A stretch of DNA of 39,460 nt from Halalkalibacter wakoensis JCM 9140 (GCF_000513095.1 NZ_BAUT01000035.1:1-39460); one strand, 5' to 3'; positions 25,567 through 33,955 are shown, counted from the first letter of the stretch. The notes: a model not told the origin generated them from the letters alone. A program made the numbers and translations.

Positions 25567-25683
25567 GGACAATAAATGGGGGTCATCGGACAATAAATGG
25601 AGCGAACTGGACAATAAATGATGCTCATCGGACAATAAATGGAGCAATCTGGACAATAAATGCGGGCTGCTGAACAATATGAT
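25567..25683. repeat. 21-bp tandem repeat array
   Basis: Five perfect copies of GGACAATAAATG begin at 25567, 25588, 25609, 25630 and 25651, with a sixth, decayed copy at 25672. The period is exactly 21 bp; each unit is the 12-mer plus nine variable bases. The variable parts alternate: units 1 and 3 end in TCATC, units 2 and 4 begin with GAGC, giving a 42-bp super-period. No convincing start codon serves an open frame across it on either strand. Confidence 0.9.
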
Positions 25684-25727
25684 AAGAATAATTAGATTGC
25701 TATGGATCTATAAGTACTTGTGCGAAC

Positions 25728-25777
25728 AAAAAAGTGGATGATCTTCTATTTGTATAGAAGGTTATCCACCTTTTTTT
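25728..25777. terminator. strong terminator hairpin
   Basis: AAAAAAGTGGAT...CTTCTA pairs with TAGAAG...ATCCACCTTTTTTT around a short loop, with one bulge. The T-run makes it a plus-strand terminator for the sigma-54 activator gene; the A-run allows use on the other strand too. Confidence 0.8.
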
Positions 25778-25848
25778 GAGTTTTCCCTCTTATTTAAGAG
25801 ACGATCCATATAAAGAGAGATATCCAAATGAACCACACTGGAAAAAAT

Positions 25849-25875
25849 GGGTCAATGAACCTGTCCCTCTGACCC
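25849..25875 (-). repeat. REP-like palindrome, right copy (inverted)
   Basis: Inverted copy of the repeat at 25507-25533 (two mismatches in 27), so the pair brackets the 21-bp tandem array and the terminator at 25728. Confidence 0.75.
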
Positions 25876-25963
25876 ATGAGGAGTGACTCTATCGTAGAAA
25901 ATGCCCAATTAACGAAGTGATAGAGGGGAAGAGAAATGACACTACATCTCAATGAAATTAACA

Positions 25964-25995
25964 AACACAAGCACCGCAAATGCGGTGCTTGTGTT
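25964..25995 (-). terminator. terminator of the SurA-like lipoprotein gene
   Basis: A perfect 15-bp stem (AACACAAGCACCGCA and complement) with a 2-nt loop. On the minus strand it is followed by TGTTAATTT, just beyond the end of the lipoprotein gene at 26080. Confidence 0.8.
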
Positions 25996-26079
25996 ATCTG
26001 TTGCACTTCATTAAATGGAGAGCCTCTTTTAGCCGAGCGCCTGCTTCTCTCAAAAGAGTTTCACTATCACATGCTCAAC

Positions 26080-26844
26080 TTAAATATAAATCTGCACATC
26101 ACTATTTTCTTTTAGAGTCTCAATATGATTATCCATTTGTAGCTGATATTCAATCTCTGATCTTACCTCTTCTAATGAAGGGACTTCTGATTGATCTTCA
26201 GAAAAACCTGCTACGGCTTCATCATAAAAGGCTTGAATTTCTTCTTCCGAAACGTCCGTATTAGCTAGATTTTGCTCTAAATATTTCGTGTTGATTACGT
26301 TTGTAGCAATATCATCTCGTACCTCATCCATAGAAATACCTTGAGAGTCTAATAGTTCTTGAAGTTGTTCCTCGGACTCAAGACCACTTTGAGCCATAAG
26401 ATCAGTAAGTCCATGGTCAATTTCCTCATCCGTAGCTTCAATTCCTTCGTTATGGGCAGCAGTGGTGATGAGTTCGGTGCTAATGAATTGATCGAGAACT
26501 TGATTTCTAAGATCTTCTAAATATAGCGCACCTTCTTCGCTTTCGAAATCAATTCCTTGCATCGACGCTTGCATGGCTTGTTGTTCTAATGTGGACACAA
26601 ACAATTCCTTTTCAATGTCTTGGCCGTTTACAGTCGCAACAACTTCAGGAATCTCTTCGGTATCTAGTATAGAAGCTGTTTCCTGTTCAGGGTGTTCCAA
26701 TCCTTCTGCTTCAGCTGTAGGAGTTGTCTCTTCTTGTGTTGGCTCCTGTTCTTCGCTTGTAGTTTCTTCTCCTCCGCAAGCTACTAGTCCAAAAGCTAAT
26801 GTACAAATTCCGAGTCCCGTTGCTAATTTCTTATTCAAAATCAT
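26080..26844 (-). CDS. SurA-N-domain lipoprotein, possible extracellular foldase/chaperone
   Basis: Predicted lipoprotein, 254 aa, with signal peptide and lipobox GLVACGG, then a long Glu/Thr-rich linker. The rest looks like a SurA/PrsA N-terminal chaperone domain: EEIPEVVATVNGQDIEKELF, LRNQVLDQFISTELITTAA, EGIEATDEEIDHGLTDLMAQSG and NTKYLEQNLA. There is no recognisable parvulin (PPIase) domain, so it is likely a chaperone without isomerase activity, anchored outside the membrane. The protein is very acidic. It is a single gene with its own terminator. Role is inferred from the domain. Confidence 0.8.
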   Translation of the reverse strand: MILNKKLATGLGICTLAFGLVACGGEETTSEEQEPTQEETTPTAEAEGLEHPEQETASILDTEEIPEVVATVNGQDIEKELFVSTLEQQAMQASMQGIDFESEEGALYLEDLRNQVLDQFISTELITTAAHNEGIEATDEEIDHGLTDLMAQSGLESEEQLQELLDSQGISMDEVRDDIATNVINTKYLEQNLANTDVSEEEIQAFYDEAVAGFSEDQSEVPSLEEVRSEIEYQLQMDNHIETLKENSDVQIYI

Positions 26845-26906
26845 CTTCCCCTTTCATGAAAAACATACGGCGATTGTAACATCATCTATTGAAACTTTCA
26901 GGGTAC

Positions 26907-26949
26907 ATTAGGCTATTTACGCCTACGATAAGGGTGGAAATAGCCTAAT
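26907..26949. other. hairpin upstream of the lipoprotein gene
   Basis: Perfect 12-bp stem ATTAGGCTATTT with AAATAGCCTAAT over a 19-nt loop, 63 bp upstream of the lipoprotein start. No T-run. It could be an operator or a 5'-leader structure. Confidence 0.5.
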
Positions 26950-27088
26950 TATGAAAAGTTGTGAGAAAGCAGCATGCCATTTTTCCTGTTTTGACAAGCT
27001 TACAAACTCGAGTGAGTTAGTCGTTTAAAAAACTATGTAATTGTAAGGGATATCGTAGCAATTTTAACTGCAAGGGGAGGTTTGTTTG

Positions 27089-27148
27089 ATGGATGTAAAG
27101 TTCTTTTGCAACTACTCTACAATTCCAGGTAGTGCCAGACACAAATAA
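27089..27148 (+). pseudogene. short open frame cut by a palindromic element
   Basis: GGGGAGG (27074-27080) precedes ATG 27089 at good spacing. The frame MDVKFFCNYSTIPG runs directly into the palindromic repeat at 27128, which adds a few codons and a stop. This looks like the start of a gene truncated by the repeat, but could be a chance open frame. Confidence 0.35.
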
Positions 27149-27189
27149 GCCAGTGATAATCCACGGGCTTATTTGTGTCTGGCACTACC
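27128..27189. repeat. long palindromic repeat (24-bp perfect arms)
   Basis: Arms 27128-27151 and 27166-27189 are perfect reverse complements (GGTAGTGCCAGACAC at the outer edge), with a 14-nt loop. The right arm abuts the stop that the HipA-like gene would use in its likely true frame. It looks like a mobile REP-type element and could also work as a terminator. Confidence 0.85.
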
Positions 27190-27952
27190 TTATTTATTCC
27201 CATATTTTTTAGTAAAGTCTTCTATTAATTCTGGAAGTACATAATGGCTGCGGCGTTTTAGTCTTTTGATGATTTCTTTTTTTTTCTTCTTTGGAAAGGG
27301 ACCATTCCTCTGGAACGAATGAAAGGATTTCATCAAGTAAAAGTGCTGGGATGGATTGAATTCTCTCGAGGTACTCTTTTAAGTTCCATTCCTTGGTAGT
27401 AGAACTAGCTATCAATTGATGAGTGTAGCTCTCGTTCATGTCTTTTGGTAGAGTTTTGAGATCGGATCGCTTCCATGAAGCTGAGCCGAAGCTTTTTGCA
27501 TGATCAATGATCCACAGTTTGTATTCGCTGTTTCTCCATTCTTTTACTAAAAGTTTTTTCTGTGTACGTCCTGGATTTGATAGCCAAAAATCTAACACAA
27601 TAATTCCTGCAAGTTGCTCACTGTTGGTAATCTTGTCAACGAGATTCGTGCTATAGTCAGACAAGCAATCTTTTATATGGAGCGAAGCAAAATGGTGCTT
27701 CATGTAGGGAAGATCGCGTAGTTCAGGAATTGCTTCGTAAAAATCGTTCGGAACTTCAACAATACTTGAGGAAGGTACGGGTAATTGAAGGTATCTTGCA
27801 AGACAGTATCCAAGCCATTCATTCACTAACGCTTTCTCATGGCTGGGCAGAAAAAATGTAATAACATAGTCCTTTTGATCATCGCATGTAATGATATGAA
27901 CATTCTTCGTATGCTTATTAAGACAGGACTTATATTCTACGGGTATAAGCAT
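27190..27952 (-). CDS. HipA-like kinase-fold protein, C-terminus altered by a homopolymer indel
   Basis: Protein of about 253 aa that I read as a HipA_2-type kinase-fold protein (similar stretches: NEWLGYCLARYLQLPVP, QLAGIIVLDFWLSNPGRTQKKLLV, KLWIIDHAKSFG). The IIDHAKSFG stretch resembles the metal-binding Asp segment of HipA/PI3K-like kinases. Start is ATG 27952 after GGAGG. As written, the C-terminal frame ends at 27209, but a run of nine A (27277-27285) is the likely cause: with eight A the frame reads EIIKRLKRRSHYVLPELIEDFTKKYGNK and stops at 27190. It overlaps the glycosyltransferase gene by 23 bp and so is translationally coupled to it. No HipB-like partner is present; the substrate is unknown. 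Confidence 0.7.
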
Positions 27953-29033
27953 TCTTAAATCCTCCATTGATCACAGTAGTAAGTAGATGAATGTACTGAT
28001 CGGCACACGTGGAAATAGAAAAGTGATTCAAGACGTTTTCACGGGCAGCCTCTGACATGGAATGATAGTGTGTCGGTTCATCTAATATTTGATAAATCGC
28101 CTTAACCGCATCCTTTTCCTGATTTTCCATGTACATTAAGCCATTCGATTCGTGTTGGACTATTTCTGGAATGGATGAAATGTTCGGAGCAACGACCGGA
28201 ACTCCACATGCCATGGACTCTATGAATGTGTTTCCAAAGGATTCTCCTTTCGTCGTTGCCAATGTGCAGCCACCAGATAATCTGATTTTTGAATAGATGT
28301 ATGGCATATTTTGATAAGGGATGACAGGATACCATGTAATGATGTCAGTAAGGTTTTGTGCTTTCCATTCGGCAATGAATTTTTCTCTTTGCACACTTTT
28401 TGCCCCACCTATTAGCCAAAACTGCACATCATTACGGTCGTTTTTGATTAGTTGTGCAATCCGTAATAGCAATCGCCAGTTCTTTCTTTTGTCGACTCTT
28501 CCAATCCATCCGATGATTTTCTTATTTGCAGGTAGTATAGGCTCACTATCATTTGAAACATTTATTGGTTCAAAAAATGATGTATGAATGCCGTTGTGGA
28601 TCACTTCAATCGGTATGTGATCGATCAGGATGGAAACGAGTCTTTTCTGGTGCTGGGAGGGAACGATGATCACTTCAGGTTTAATACCACAGAAGTTTTC
28701 CAAATGGGGTTTAAGTTTTATGATTTCAGGTGTACATGCTTCTACGATGACAGGCCCTTTAAAATCAGCTTCTTTAATCCATTGATACGCATCCTTTGTA
28801 TCTACAACAATAATGGCATCATAGTGATTATGTTTAATGATTTGAACAATTTCCTCTTTGTTTTTTGTGAGATAAACTTTGGAAATATCCTTCATAATGT
28901 GCAATCCGCCAAGGTCTTTTGTGTAGAGAAATTCAGTATCTATTCCGTATTGTTTAAAATAAACGGCACGGTTCCGCCAGCCGGCATTCACACCACCAAC
29001 AGTTAATAATCGCCAAATGACTAAGACCTTCAT
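27930..29033 (-). CDS. GT4-type glycosyltransferase
   Basis: Glycosyltransferase family 4 (GT-B fold), about 367 aa. N-terminal domain MKVLVIWRLLTVGGVNAGWRNRAVYFKQYGIDTEFL; C-terminal donor domain with IGWIGRVDKRKNWRLLLRIAQ, ATTKGESFGNTFIESMACGVPVVAP (an E-x7-E type motif) and NGLMY. Start is ATG 29033 after AGGAGG; longer versions lack a better site. The gene overlaps the HipA-like gene by 23 bp, so the two are probably one operon on the minus strand. It probably builds a surface glycan or glycolipid; no further glycan genes are nearby. Confidence 0.85.
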   Translation of the reverse strand: MKVLVIWRLLTVGGVNAGWRNRAVYFKQYGIDTEFLYTKDLGGLHIMKDISKVYLTKNKEEIVQIIKHNHYDAIIVVDTKDAYQWIKEADFKGPVIVEACTPEIIKLKPHLENFCGIKPEVIIVPSQHQKRLVSILIDHIPIEVIHNGIHTSFFEPINVSNDSEPILPANKKIIGWIGRVDKRKNWRLLLRIAQLIKNDRNDVQFWLIGGAKSVQREKFIAEWKAQNLTDIITWYPVIPYQNMPYIYSKIRLSGGCTLATTKGESFGNTFIESMACGVPVVAPNISSIPEIVQHESNGLMYMENQEKDAVKAIYQILDEPTHYHSMSEAARENVLNHFSISTCADQYIHLLTTVINGGFKNAYTRRI

Positions 29034-29245
29034 GAAGTTCCTCCTGTATAGTGAATTATCTAGCAGAGCATTTACGACCAATACTAGTAGATGTGAATAG
29101 GTGAGGGATTGTTCTTAAATCTTTGTTAAGAATTTGTAGTTTTGTTATGGACATTTTTTACATTTTTACCATCGTAGCTTCATATTAGCTTTACTTTTGT
29201 CTTTTAAAATGAAGGTATAAGAAAATTCAAAAGGAAGTATGTAAA

Positions 29246-30169
29246 ATGAAAGAAAACCTTGTTGGTTTAATTGATCTTGGATCGAATTCGATCCGGTTGG
29301 TATTGTACAGAATAGATAATCACGGTGAGTACAAGGAAGTTGAGAAGGCAAAAGTAACTGCACGTCTAATAAACTATTTAAATGCAAAAGGGAATCTAAC
29401 AAAAGAAGGAATACATCTTATTCTAAAAACATTAAAAGGCTTTAAAAAATTAACTCAAGCATACAAGGTTAACGTTGTTCGTGGATTTGCCACAGCTGTA
29501 CTGAGAGAAGCTTCAAATCAAAGAGACGTCTTAAAAGAAATTAAAAAGCAAACCGATTATTCTTTTCAGGTGTTAAATAAGGATGAAGAAGCTTATTACG
29601 GATATGTAGGTGTTATTCAATCTATGGATATTGAGGAAGGCATTACGATCGATTGTGGTGGGGGAAGTACAGAAATCACCTGGTTTAAGGAGCGGAAATT
29701 AATGAAATCCCATAGCTTTCCATTTGGTACGATTACGTTAAATCGAGAGTTCACAAATGAAAAGCAAGTGACGGTAAAACAAATAGATCATCTTAAAGCT
29801 AATTTAGCCTCACAATTCAACACTCTCTCATGGCTAGAACAAGTTAATGGACCTCTTATTGGAATGGGGGGAAATGCCCGCAATTTGACAAGAATTTTCC
29901 AAAACAAATATACGAAAAAACAAAATTCAATAAAGCCCGATCAAATAGAGAGTATATTTGAAGAATTGTCTTCATTGCCAATGAACAAACGTTCAAACAT
30001 CAAGGGACTCTCAAAAAAACGACAAGACCTTATTATTCCTGGTGTACTAACGATTGGAACATTAATGGACAGCGTTCAAGCACCTTATTTTGTATTCAGT
30101 GATACGACGATAAGAGATGGAATACTATATGAAGAGTTTATAAATAAAAGAGAGAGAAATCTAGGATAA
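29246..30169 (+). CDS. ppx: Ppx/GppA-family phosphatase (exopolyphosphatase)
   Basis: Ppx/GppA-type protein, 307 aa. Seen: N-terminal phosphate-binding IDLGSNSIRLVLY, RGFATAVLREASN, NKDEEAYYGYVGV, and the second phosphate motif TIDCGGGSTEITWF, the ASKHA fold pattern. At 307 aa it lacks the extra C-terminal domain of E. coli Ppx, as in short Bacillus versions. It would hydrolyse polyphosphate or (p)ppGpp from the ends. The start follows AAAAGGAAG. It is divergent from the glycosyltransferase gene and is single-gene. Confidence 0.85.
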   Translation: MKENLVGLIDLGSNSIRLVLYRIDNHGEYKEVEKAKVTARLINYLNAKGNLTKEGIHLILKTLKGFKKLTQAYKVNVVRGFATAVLREASNQRDVLKEIKKQTDYSFQVLNKDEEAYYGYVGVIQSMDIEEGITIDCGGGSTEITWFKERKLMKSHSFPFGTITLNREFTNEKQVTVKQIDHLKANLASQFNTLSWLEQVNGPLIGMGGNARNLTRIFQNKYTKKQNSIKPDQIESIFEELSSLPMNKRSNIKGLSKKRQDLIIPGVLTIGTLMDSVQAPYFVFSDTTIRDGILYEEFINKRERNLG

Positions 30170-30262
30170 CGAGTAGGGCTTAACTTGAAAAGTAGCTGTA
30201 GAAGATCTTCTCCTAGTAGGGGTGGTTATGCATATGTAGGTTTAATAGTGAGGAAGTTCGTA

Positions 30263-30291
30263 TTGACGACATTAATCTTATACAGTAGTAT
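30263..30291 (+). promoter_or_regulatory. sigma-A promoter of a short transcript
   Basis: -35 TTGACG (30263-30268), 17-bp spacer, -10 TAGTAT (30286-30291). The next clear terminator on this strand is at 30631-30660, so the unit would be about 360 nt. Confidence 0.6.
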
Positions 30292-30336
30292 TAACCTTTA
30301 AGTGTCCATTTGAATTTTTAAGGAGGATTATTAAAA

Positions 30337-30375
30337 ATGTTACCTAGAATTTGGTTCCGTGCTTTGAACAAGTAA
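30337..30375 (+). CDS. 12-codon open frame with an excellent ribosome site
   Basis: AAGGAGG at 30320-30326, ten bases before the ATG at 30337; the frame MLPRIWFRALNK ends at 30375. Short and of unknown function; it could be a leader peptide, a real micro-protein or a frameshift remnant. Its promoter and terminator are both visible. Confidence 0.35.
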   Translation: MLPRIWFRALNK

Positions 30376-30552
30376 TTTCATACGTTCAAAGGCTCTGTGT
30401 GTGAATGCAGAGTAAACGGGATCAGTCTGACCTTTTTTAATCATCTTCATTTTGCATAGGAGTATGCTATATGTGGAAAGGCGGATCGTTTTGCCTTTCT
30501 TTTTTATGCTTTCTAATAGGAAAAGTATATGTTCATGAAGATTGGCGGCCAT
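30340..30552 (-). CDS. small hypothetical protein, antisense to the short transcript
   Basis: Seventy-residue basic frame with AAGGA before its ATG (30552). It begins MAANLHEHILFLLESIKKKG, followed by KTIRLSTYSILLCKMKMIKKG. No family recognised. It lies entirely opposite the transcript predicted from the promoter at 30263, so either strand may be the coding one. Low confidence. Confidence 0.3.
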   Translation of the reverse strand: MAANLHEHILFLLESIKKKGKTIRLSTYSILLCKMKMIKKGQTDPVYSAFTHRAFERMKLLVQSTEPNSR

Positions 30553-30630
30553 ATTTATGTCCTTCTTATCTAGATCTAGAAAAGGGAGGCTTATTTGGCC
30601 ATGTGATGTTCGACAATATGCGTTTACTCT

Positions 30631-30660
30631 AAATCACAGGCAGGTGGCCTGTGATTTTTT
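30631..30660 (+). terminator. rho-independent terminator
   Basis: AAATCACAGGC pairs with GCCTGTGATTT across a short loop and ends in TTTTTT, a strong plus-strand terminator with no sizeable gene just upstream of it on that strand. Confidence 0.85.
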
Positions 30661-30835
30661 ATTTTGTGAAAAACGGAATTTAGATAAACCAACGAACTTC
30701 CTGTTGAGTGGTATTTGGGTTTTGGAGATGTTCACATAGAGGAAACGTTCACCTCTCTCACATGATCGACTGTTTGTTGAACAAGTTATCGCATAGAAAA
30801 GAAGTAATAAAAAATAGAAAGCAGGGTTTTAAACA

Positions 30836-31726
30836 ATGAAAATGAAACAAATTACAGATATTGCAAAAAGAAATGGAATTGTCATAGATTCAATGAAAAT
30901 AAATGAGTCAGGCCTCGATTTTCAAGTCGTTCATGCAACGGACGATAAAGGCAACCGATGGATACTCCGATTACCAAGAAGAGATGATTCTATGGCGAAA
31001 ACCGAAGTCGAAAAACAAGTGCTAAATATTGTGAGCCGTATTCTTTCCATTGAAGTGCCTGTATGGTCAGTGTGTACGGATGAAATGATTGCCTATAAAC
31101 AATTGTCAGGTATTCCAGCAGGGACAGTGGATCCTGCTATTCAAAACTATGTGTGGGAGTTCGACGAAAGCAATGTTCCGCAAAACTACCTAGATTCGCT
31201 CGGAAAAATGTTAGCTGAGTTGCACCGGATTCCAACAGAGTCTATAAACGTCCCTGGATTGAAGGTACAAACGGCGGATGAAGCGAGAGATGATATGAAA
31301 AAACGCATGATTAGAGTGAAAGAGAAGTATGGCGTTGGTGATAAGTTATGGAAAAGGTGGCAAGCATGGGTGGGCAATGATAAGATGTGGCCAAAGCATA
31401 CTGGGCTTATTCATGGTGATGTGCATGCTGGTCATACTTTGATCAATGAACAAGCTACAGTGACTGGATTGATCGATTGGACAGAGGTTGCAGTAACAGA
31501 TGTCTCAAAAGACTTTGTCGGACCTTATATGACGTTTGGTGAAGAAGCGTTAGAACAAATCATTACGAGCTATGAAGCGGCCGGTGGAATTACATGGCCA
31601 CTCATGAAAGAGCATATCATTGAGTACGAGGCAACTTCAGCAATTGATCTGGCTGAATTTGCAGAAGCATCTGGCCTAAAGGAATATGAGCAGATGGCAA
31701 AAGAAAGTTTAGGTGTAGAAATTTAA
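30836..31726 (+). CDS. mph: macrolide 2'-phosphotransferase family protein
   Basis: Aminoglycoside/macrolide phosphotransferase-fold kinase, 296 aa, very like chromosomal Bacillaceae Mph proteins. Seen: N-lobe RWILRLPRRDD, a catalytic loop LIHGDVHAGHTLIN (Asp196 in HGDVHAGH at 193-200), and GLIDWTEVAVTDVSKDF with the metal-binding Asp214. These enzymes use GTP to phosphorylate the 2'-OH of macrolides in the cytosol. The ribosome site is weak. The gene stands alone, with a terminator after it, and shows no transfer signature. The predicted activity rests on family resemblance only. Confidence 0.85.
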   Translation: MKMKQITDIAKRNGIVIDSMKINESGLDFQVVHATDDKGNRWILRLPRRDDSMAKTEVEKQVLNIVSRILSIEVPVWSVCTDEMIAYKQLSGIPAGTVDPAIQNYVWEFDESNVPQNYLDSLGKMLAELHRIPTESINVPGLKVQTADEARDDMKKRMIRVKEKYGVGDKLWKRWQAWVGNDKMWPKHTGLIHGDVHAGHTLINEQATVTGLIDWTEVAVTDVSKDFVGPYMTFGEEALEQIITSYEAAGGITWPLMKEHIIEYEATSAIDLAEFAEASGLKEYEQMAKESLGVEI

Positions 31727-31744
31727 AAATAAAATTATTAGAAC

Positions 31745-31778
31745 AATAGGGAATCCATAGTTTGGGCTCCCTATTTTT
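31745..31778 (+). terminator. terminator after the mph gene
   Basis: AATAGGGA pairs with TCCCTATT over a 15-nt loop and runs into TTTTT. Confidence 0.75.
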
Positions 31779-31983
31779 ATACAAGCGCTTATTTTGCAAA
31801 GAACTCGACGGCTCCTTCGTCTTGCAATATGAAGAAGCATGAGCGGTCTTCTTGCTCCGTTGAGCATAAAGCGCTTTCGGAAAAAGGGAGCAGAAGGCGG
31901 ATTCTTTCATTTCCTTTATTTAGCAAAGCTTAAGAAAGAAAGAGAACCAACTCGCATTTTTTCTCTCACTTCCTAAATTCCTG
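31779..31983. other. GC-richer intergenic repeat-like segment
   Basis: Contains AAGAAGCATGAG at 31832-31843 and CTTGCTCC at 31851-31858; the same two blocks, reverse-complemented, recur near 36445-36480. Three AAGCGCTT-type palindromes (31783, 31871, 32025) are spread along it and just beyond. No gene seen; probably a dispersed repeat. Confidence 0.4.
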
Positions 31984-32036
31984 TTGCTATATTTCAAATA
32001 CATATTTTATAATAGTATCTACTAAAGCGCTTTCGT
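31984..32036 (+). promoter_or_regulatory. sigma-A promoter of the chemoreceptor gene with a cre-like palindrome
   Basis: -35 TTGCTA (31984-31989), 18-bp spacer, -10 TATAAT (32008-32013). The palindrome AAAGCGCTTT lies just past the start point near 32024-32033. It resembles a cre core but lacks the flanking TG/CA positions. Confidence 0.55.
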
Positions 32037-32052
32037 AAATAAGGGGATTCAG

Positions 32053-33849
32053 ATGATTAAGAAGCTGATCATGCAGCAAAAAAGAAAAAGAGGAAAAGTG
32101 AAAAAGAGCAAGACGAACAAGAGGAATAATAGGAATAATAGGCTAAACCTTAATAATATTACGGTAAAGGTGAAACTTATGACTGTTTTTGCTGTTTCAA
32201 TCATTGGCTTATTGTTGTTAGCTGGATTTAGCTTTTTATCGTTAAATAGTATAAATGAGCAAATGGATAGCGTTTATGATAATGAGCTTGAAGCCATGCA
32301 TCATGTACAAGAGTTACGGTCAAATATTGTAGGGTTAGATCAAATGTTATTAGTAAGTATAAGGGAGCATCGTTCTAACAAACGTGGTCTAGAGTCTGAG
32401 GTTCAATCAACGTTAAGTACGATTCAATCCTCTCTTGATCGTATAGAACCTCTCATTCGATATGAAAATGAACAATTTCTGTTTCAATCGATTCAAGATT
32501 CATGGGAAGACTATCAAGAAAGTGTTAGCGTACTTCTTACTGAAAGTATGAATGATCATGTCGAGGCGTTTGATAGTGAATATTCGAATGCTCAAAGAAC
32601 GTTAAACAATATGAATTATTCACTCCAAACACTATTTACGTTGAAGACAGATGAGGTATCGAAATCAAGGAATTTTATTCATGATACGTTTATAGCATCA
32701 GTGATTAGCAATTCAGTTGTGCTCATTCTCGTTAGTTTATTTATTGTTATATCGGGTGTATTTGTCTACCGTAACATTATGAAACGATTAGTAGAATTAT
32801 CGAGCTTAAATATGAAAATAGCAAATGGTGATCTTACGACGAGTGTAGATTCTTTACTAAGTCAAGATGAAGTGGGTACACTAGCAAGTAGCAGTCAATC
32901 GATCTCGCATAATTTAAAAGAAATGATCATGGACGTTAAACATTCAACTGAGCAAATGAATGAAACGGTTGGAAGTGTTCAAACTATTGTTCATAAAGGA
33001 TTTGATGCACAAGCATCTGTCTCGACAAGCATAAACGAAATTTCTGCAGGAGTTTCTCGACAAGCGGTACATATGGAAGGATCTTTAAAAGATATTACCG
33101 ATTTAAATCGTACGATGGGCGATGTTAACGGGTTTATACAAGAGTTGAGAGATGTTTTTGGACAGGCGGTAGAGGAAGTCAATAAAGGAGTGGTTGATTT
33201 ACAAAAAACTGTAAAAGAAATTAATAGCATTTCATCTACGAATAACGAGTTGATCGGCTCGTTTGGAGAATTGAAAGAAGAGCTTAACGACATTAAATCT
33301 TATGCAGATTCAATCGTTTCGATTGCTGATAACACCAACCTCTTGTCTCTTAATGCAAGTATTGAAGCAGCGAGAGCAGGAGAGCACGGACGTGGTTTCG
33401 CGATTGTTGCTGAGGAAGTAAGGAAGCTTTCTGAACAGTCGAGTCAAGTGGCTAAAGGTGTGCAAGAAGTTGTAAAGAGAAATGAAGAAAAGACAGAAAG
33501 ATTTAGAGAGACGCTCGAACTTTCTAACTCGAAAGTTTCTAATGGCACAGATAATATTGTTAAGACGAATGAAATGTTCCAAAGAATCGAAGGGCAGATT
33601 ACTGGAATGAACAAGCAAATAGATCAAGTGGCAATCAAAAGTGAAGGAGTAGCTGTACGGAGCAATTCAGTTACATCCATGATCGAAGAAGTGAGCGCTA
33701 TTTCTGAAGAAACAACAGCCGCGATGCAAGAAATTGCCGCTTCCTCTGAAGAACTTGTTGCTAATTTTAAACAAGTATTGCAACAAATTGAAATGCAGAA
33801 AGACCTTGCTAAAGGTTTGGAGGACAATGTCAAGAAGTTTACCGTATAA
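32053..33849 (+). CDS. methyl-accepting chemotaxis protein
   Basis: Transmembrane chemoreceptor, 598 aa. A Lys/Arg/Asn-rich cytoplasmic N-tail (about 1-43) precedes TM1 (44-63); a helical 4HB-type ligand domain follows ([23 protein letters not shown]), TM2 near 213-237, then HAMP and the long coiled signalling domain with the hairpin tip [18 protein letters not shown] and [19 protein letters not shown]. Start ATG after AAGGGG. The unusually basic 40-residue N-tail is longer than typical. It is a single gene with its own promoter. The ligand is not predictable. Confidence 0.9.
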   Translation: MIKKLIMQQKRKRGKVKKSKTNKRNNRNNRLNLNNITVKVKLMTVFAVSIIGLLLLAGFSFLSLNSINEQMDSVYDNELEAMHHVQELRSNIVGLDQMLLVSIREHRSNKRGLESEVQSTLSTIQSSLDRIEPLIRYENEQFLFQSIQDSWEDYQESVSVLLTESMNDHVEAFDSEYSNAQRTLNNMNYSLQTLFTLKTDEVSKSRNFIHDTFIASVISNSVVLILVSLFIVISGVFVYRNIMKRLVELSSLNMKIANGDLTTSVDSLLSQDEVGTLASSSQSISHNLKEMIMDVKHSTEQMNETVGSVQTIVHKGFDAQASVSTSINEISAGVSRQAVHMEGSLKDITDLNRTMGDVNGFIQELRDVFGQAVEEVNKGVVDLQKTVKEINSISSTNNELIGSFGELKEELNDIKSYADSIVSIADNTNLLSLNASIEAARAGEHGRGFAIVAEEVRKLSEQSSQVAKGVQEVVKRNEEKTERFRETLELSNSKVSNGTDNIVKTNEMFQRIEGQITGMNKQIDQVAIKSEGVAVRSNSVTSMIEEVSAISEETTAAMQEIAASSEELVANFKQVLQQIEMQKDLAKGLEDNVKKFTV

Positions 33850-33850
33850 T

Positions 33851-33920
33851 TGGTGGTGCCTGGTCCTGTTCGTCTAAAAAGTACAATGCCCTGGCAATCA
33901 TGGGGGAGTGGTAGGCACCC
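33851..33920. repeat. imperfect inverted repeat
   Basis: Outer ends TGGTGGTGCCTGG and GTGGTAGGCACCC face each other around a central part, sharing the core GGTGCCT/AGGCACC. It resembles the outer edge (GGTAGTGCC) of the long palindrome at 27128. Confidence 0.5.
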
Positions 33921-33955
33921 TTAACTAAATTATTTTTCAAAAGGAGCCGAGAAAG

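Noticed and set aside
25567-25683. CRISPR array
   Set aside because: Repeat of 12 bp with 9-bp variable parts is far too short for repeat-spacer structure, and there are no cas genes.
25560-25690. Heptapeptide-repeat protein encoded by the 21-bp array
   Set aside because: One frame on each strand is open through the repeats, but neither has a start codon with a ribosome site and the units accumulate changes without codon bias.
25955-26264. Plus-strand frames opposite the SurA-like lipoprotein
   Set aside because: Composition and position are those of an antisense shadow crossing a terminator hairpin.
27190-29033. HipAB-type toxin-antitoxin module
   Set aside because: No HTH antitoxin partner; the neighbour is a glycosyltransferase.
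31617-31910. 97-aa minus-strand open frame starting MKESAFCSLF
   Set aside because: Runs through the mph terminator and antisense to mph; probably translation of an intergenic repeat.
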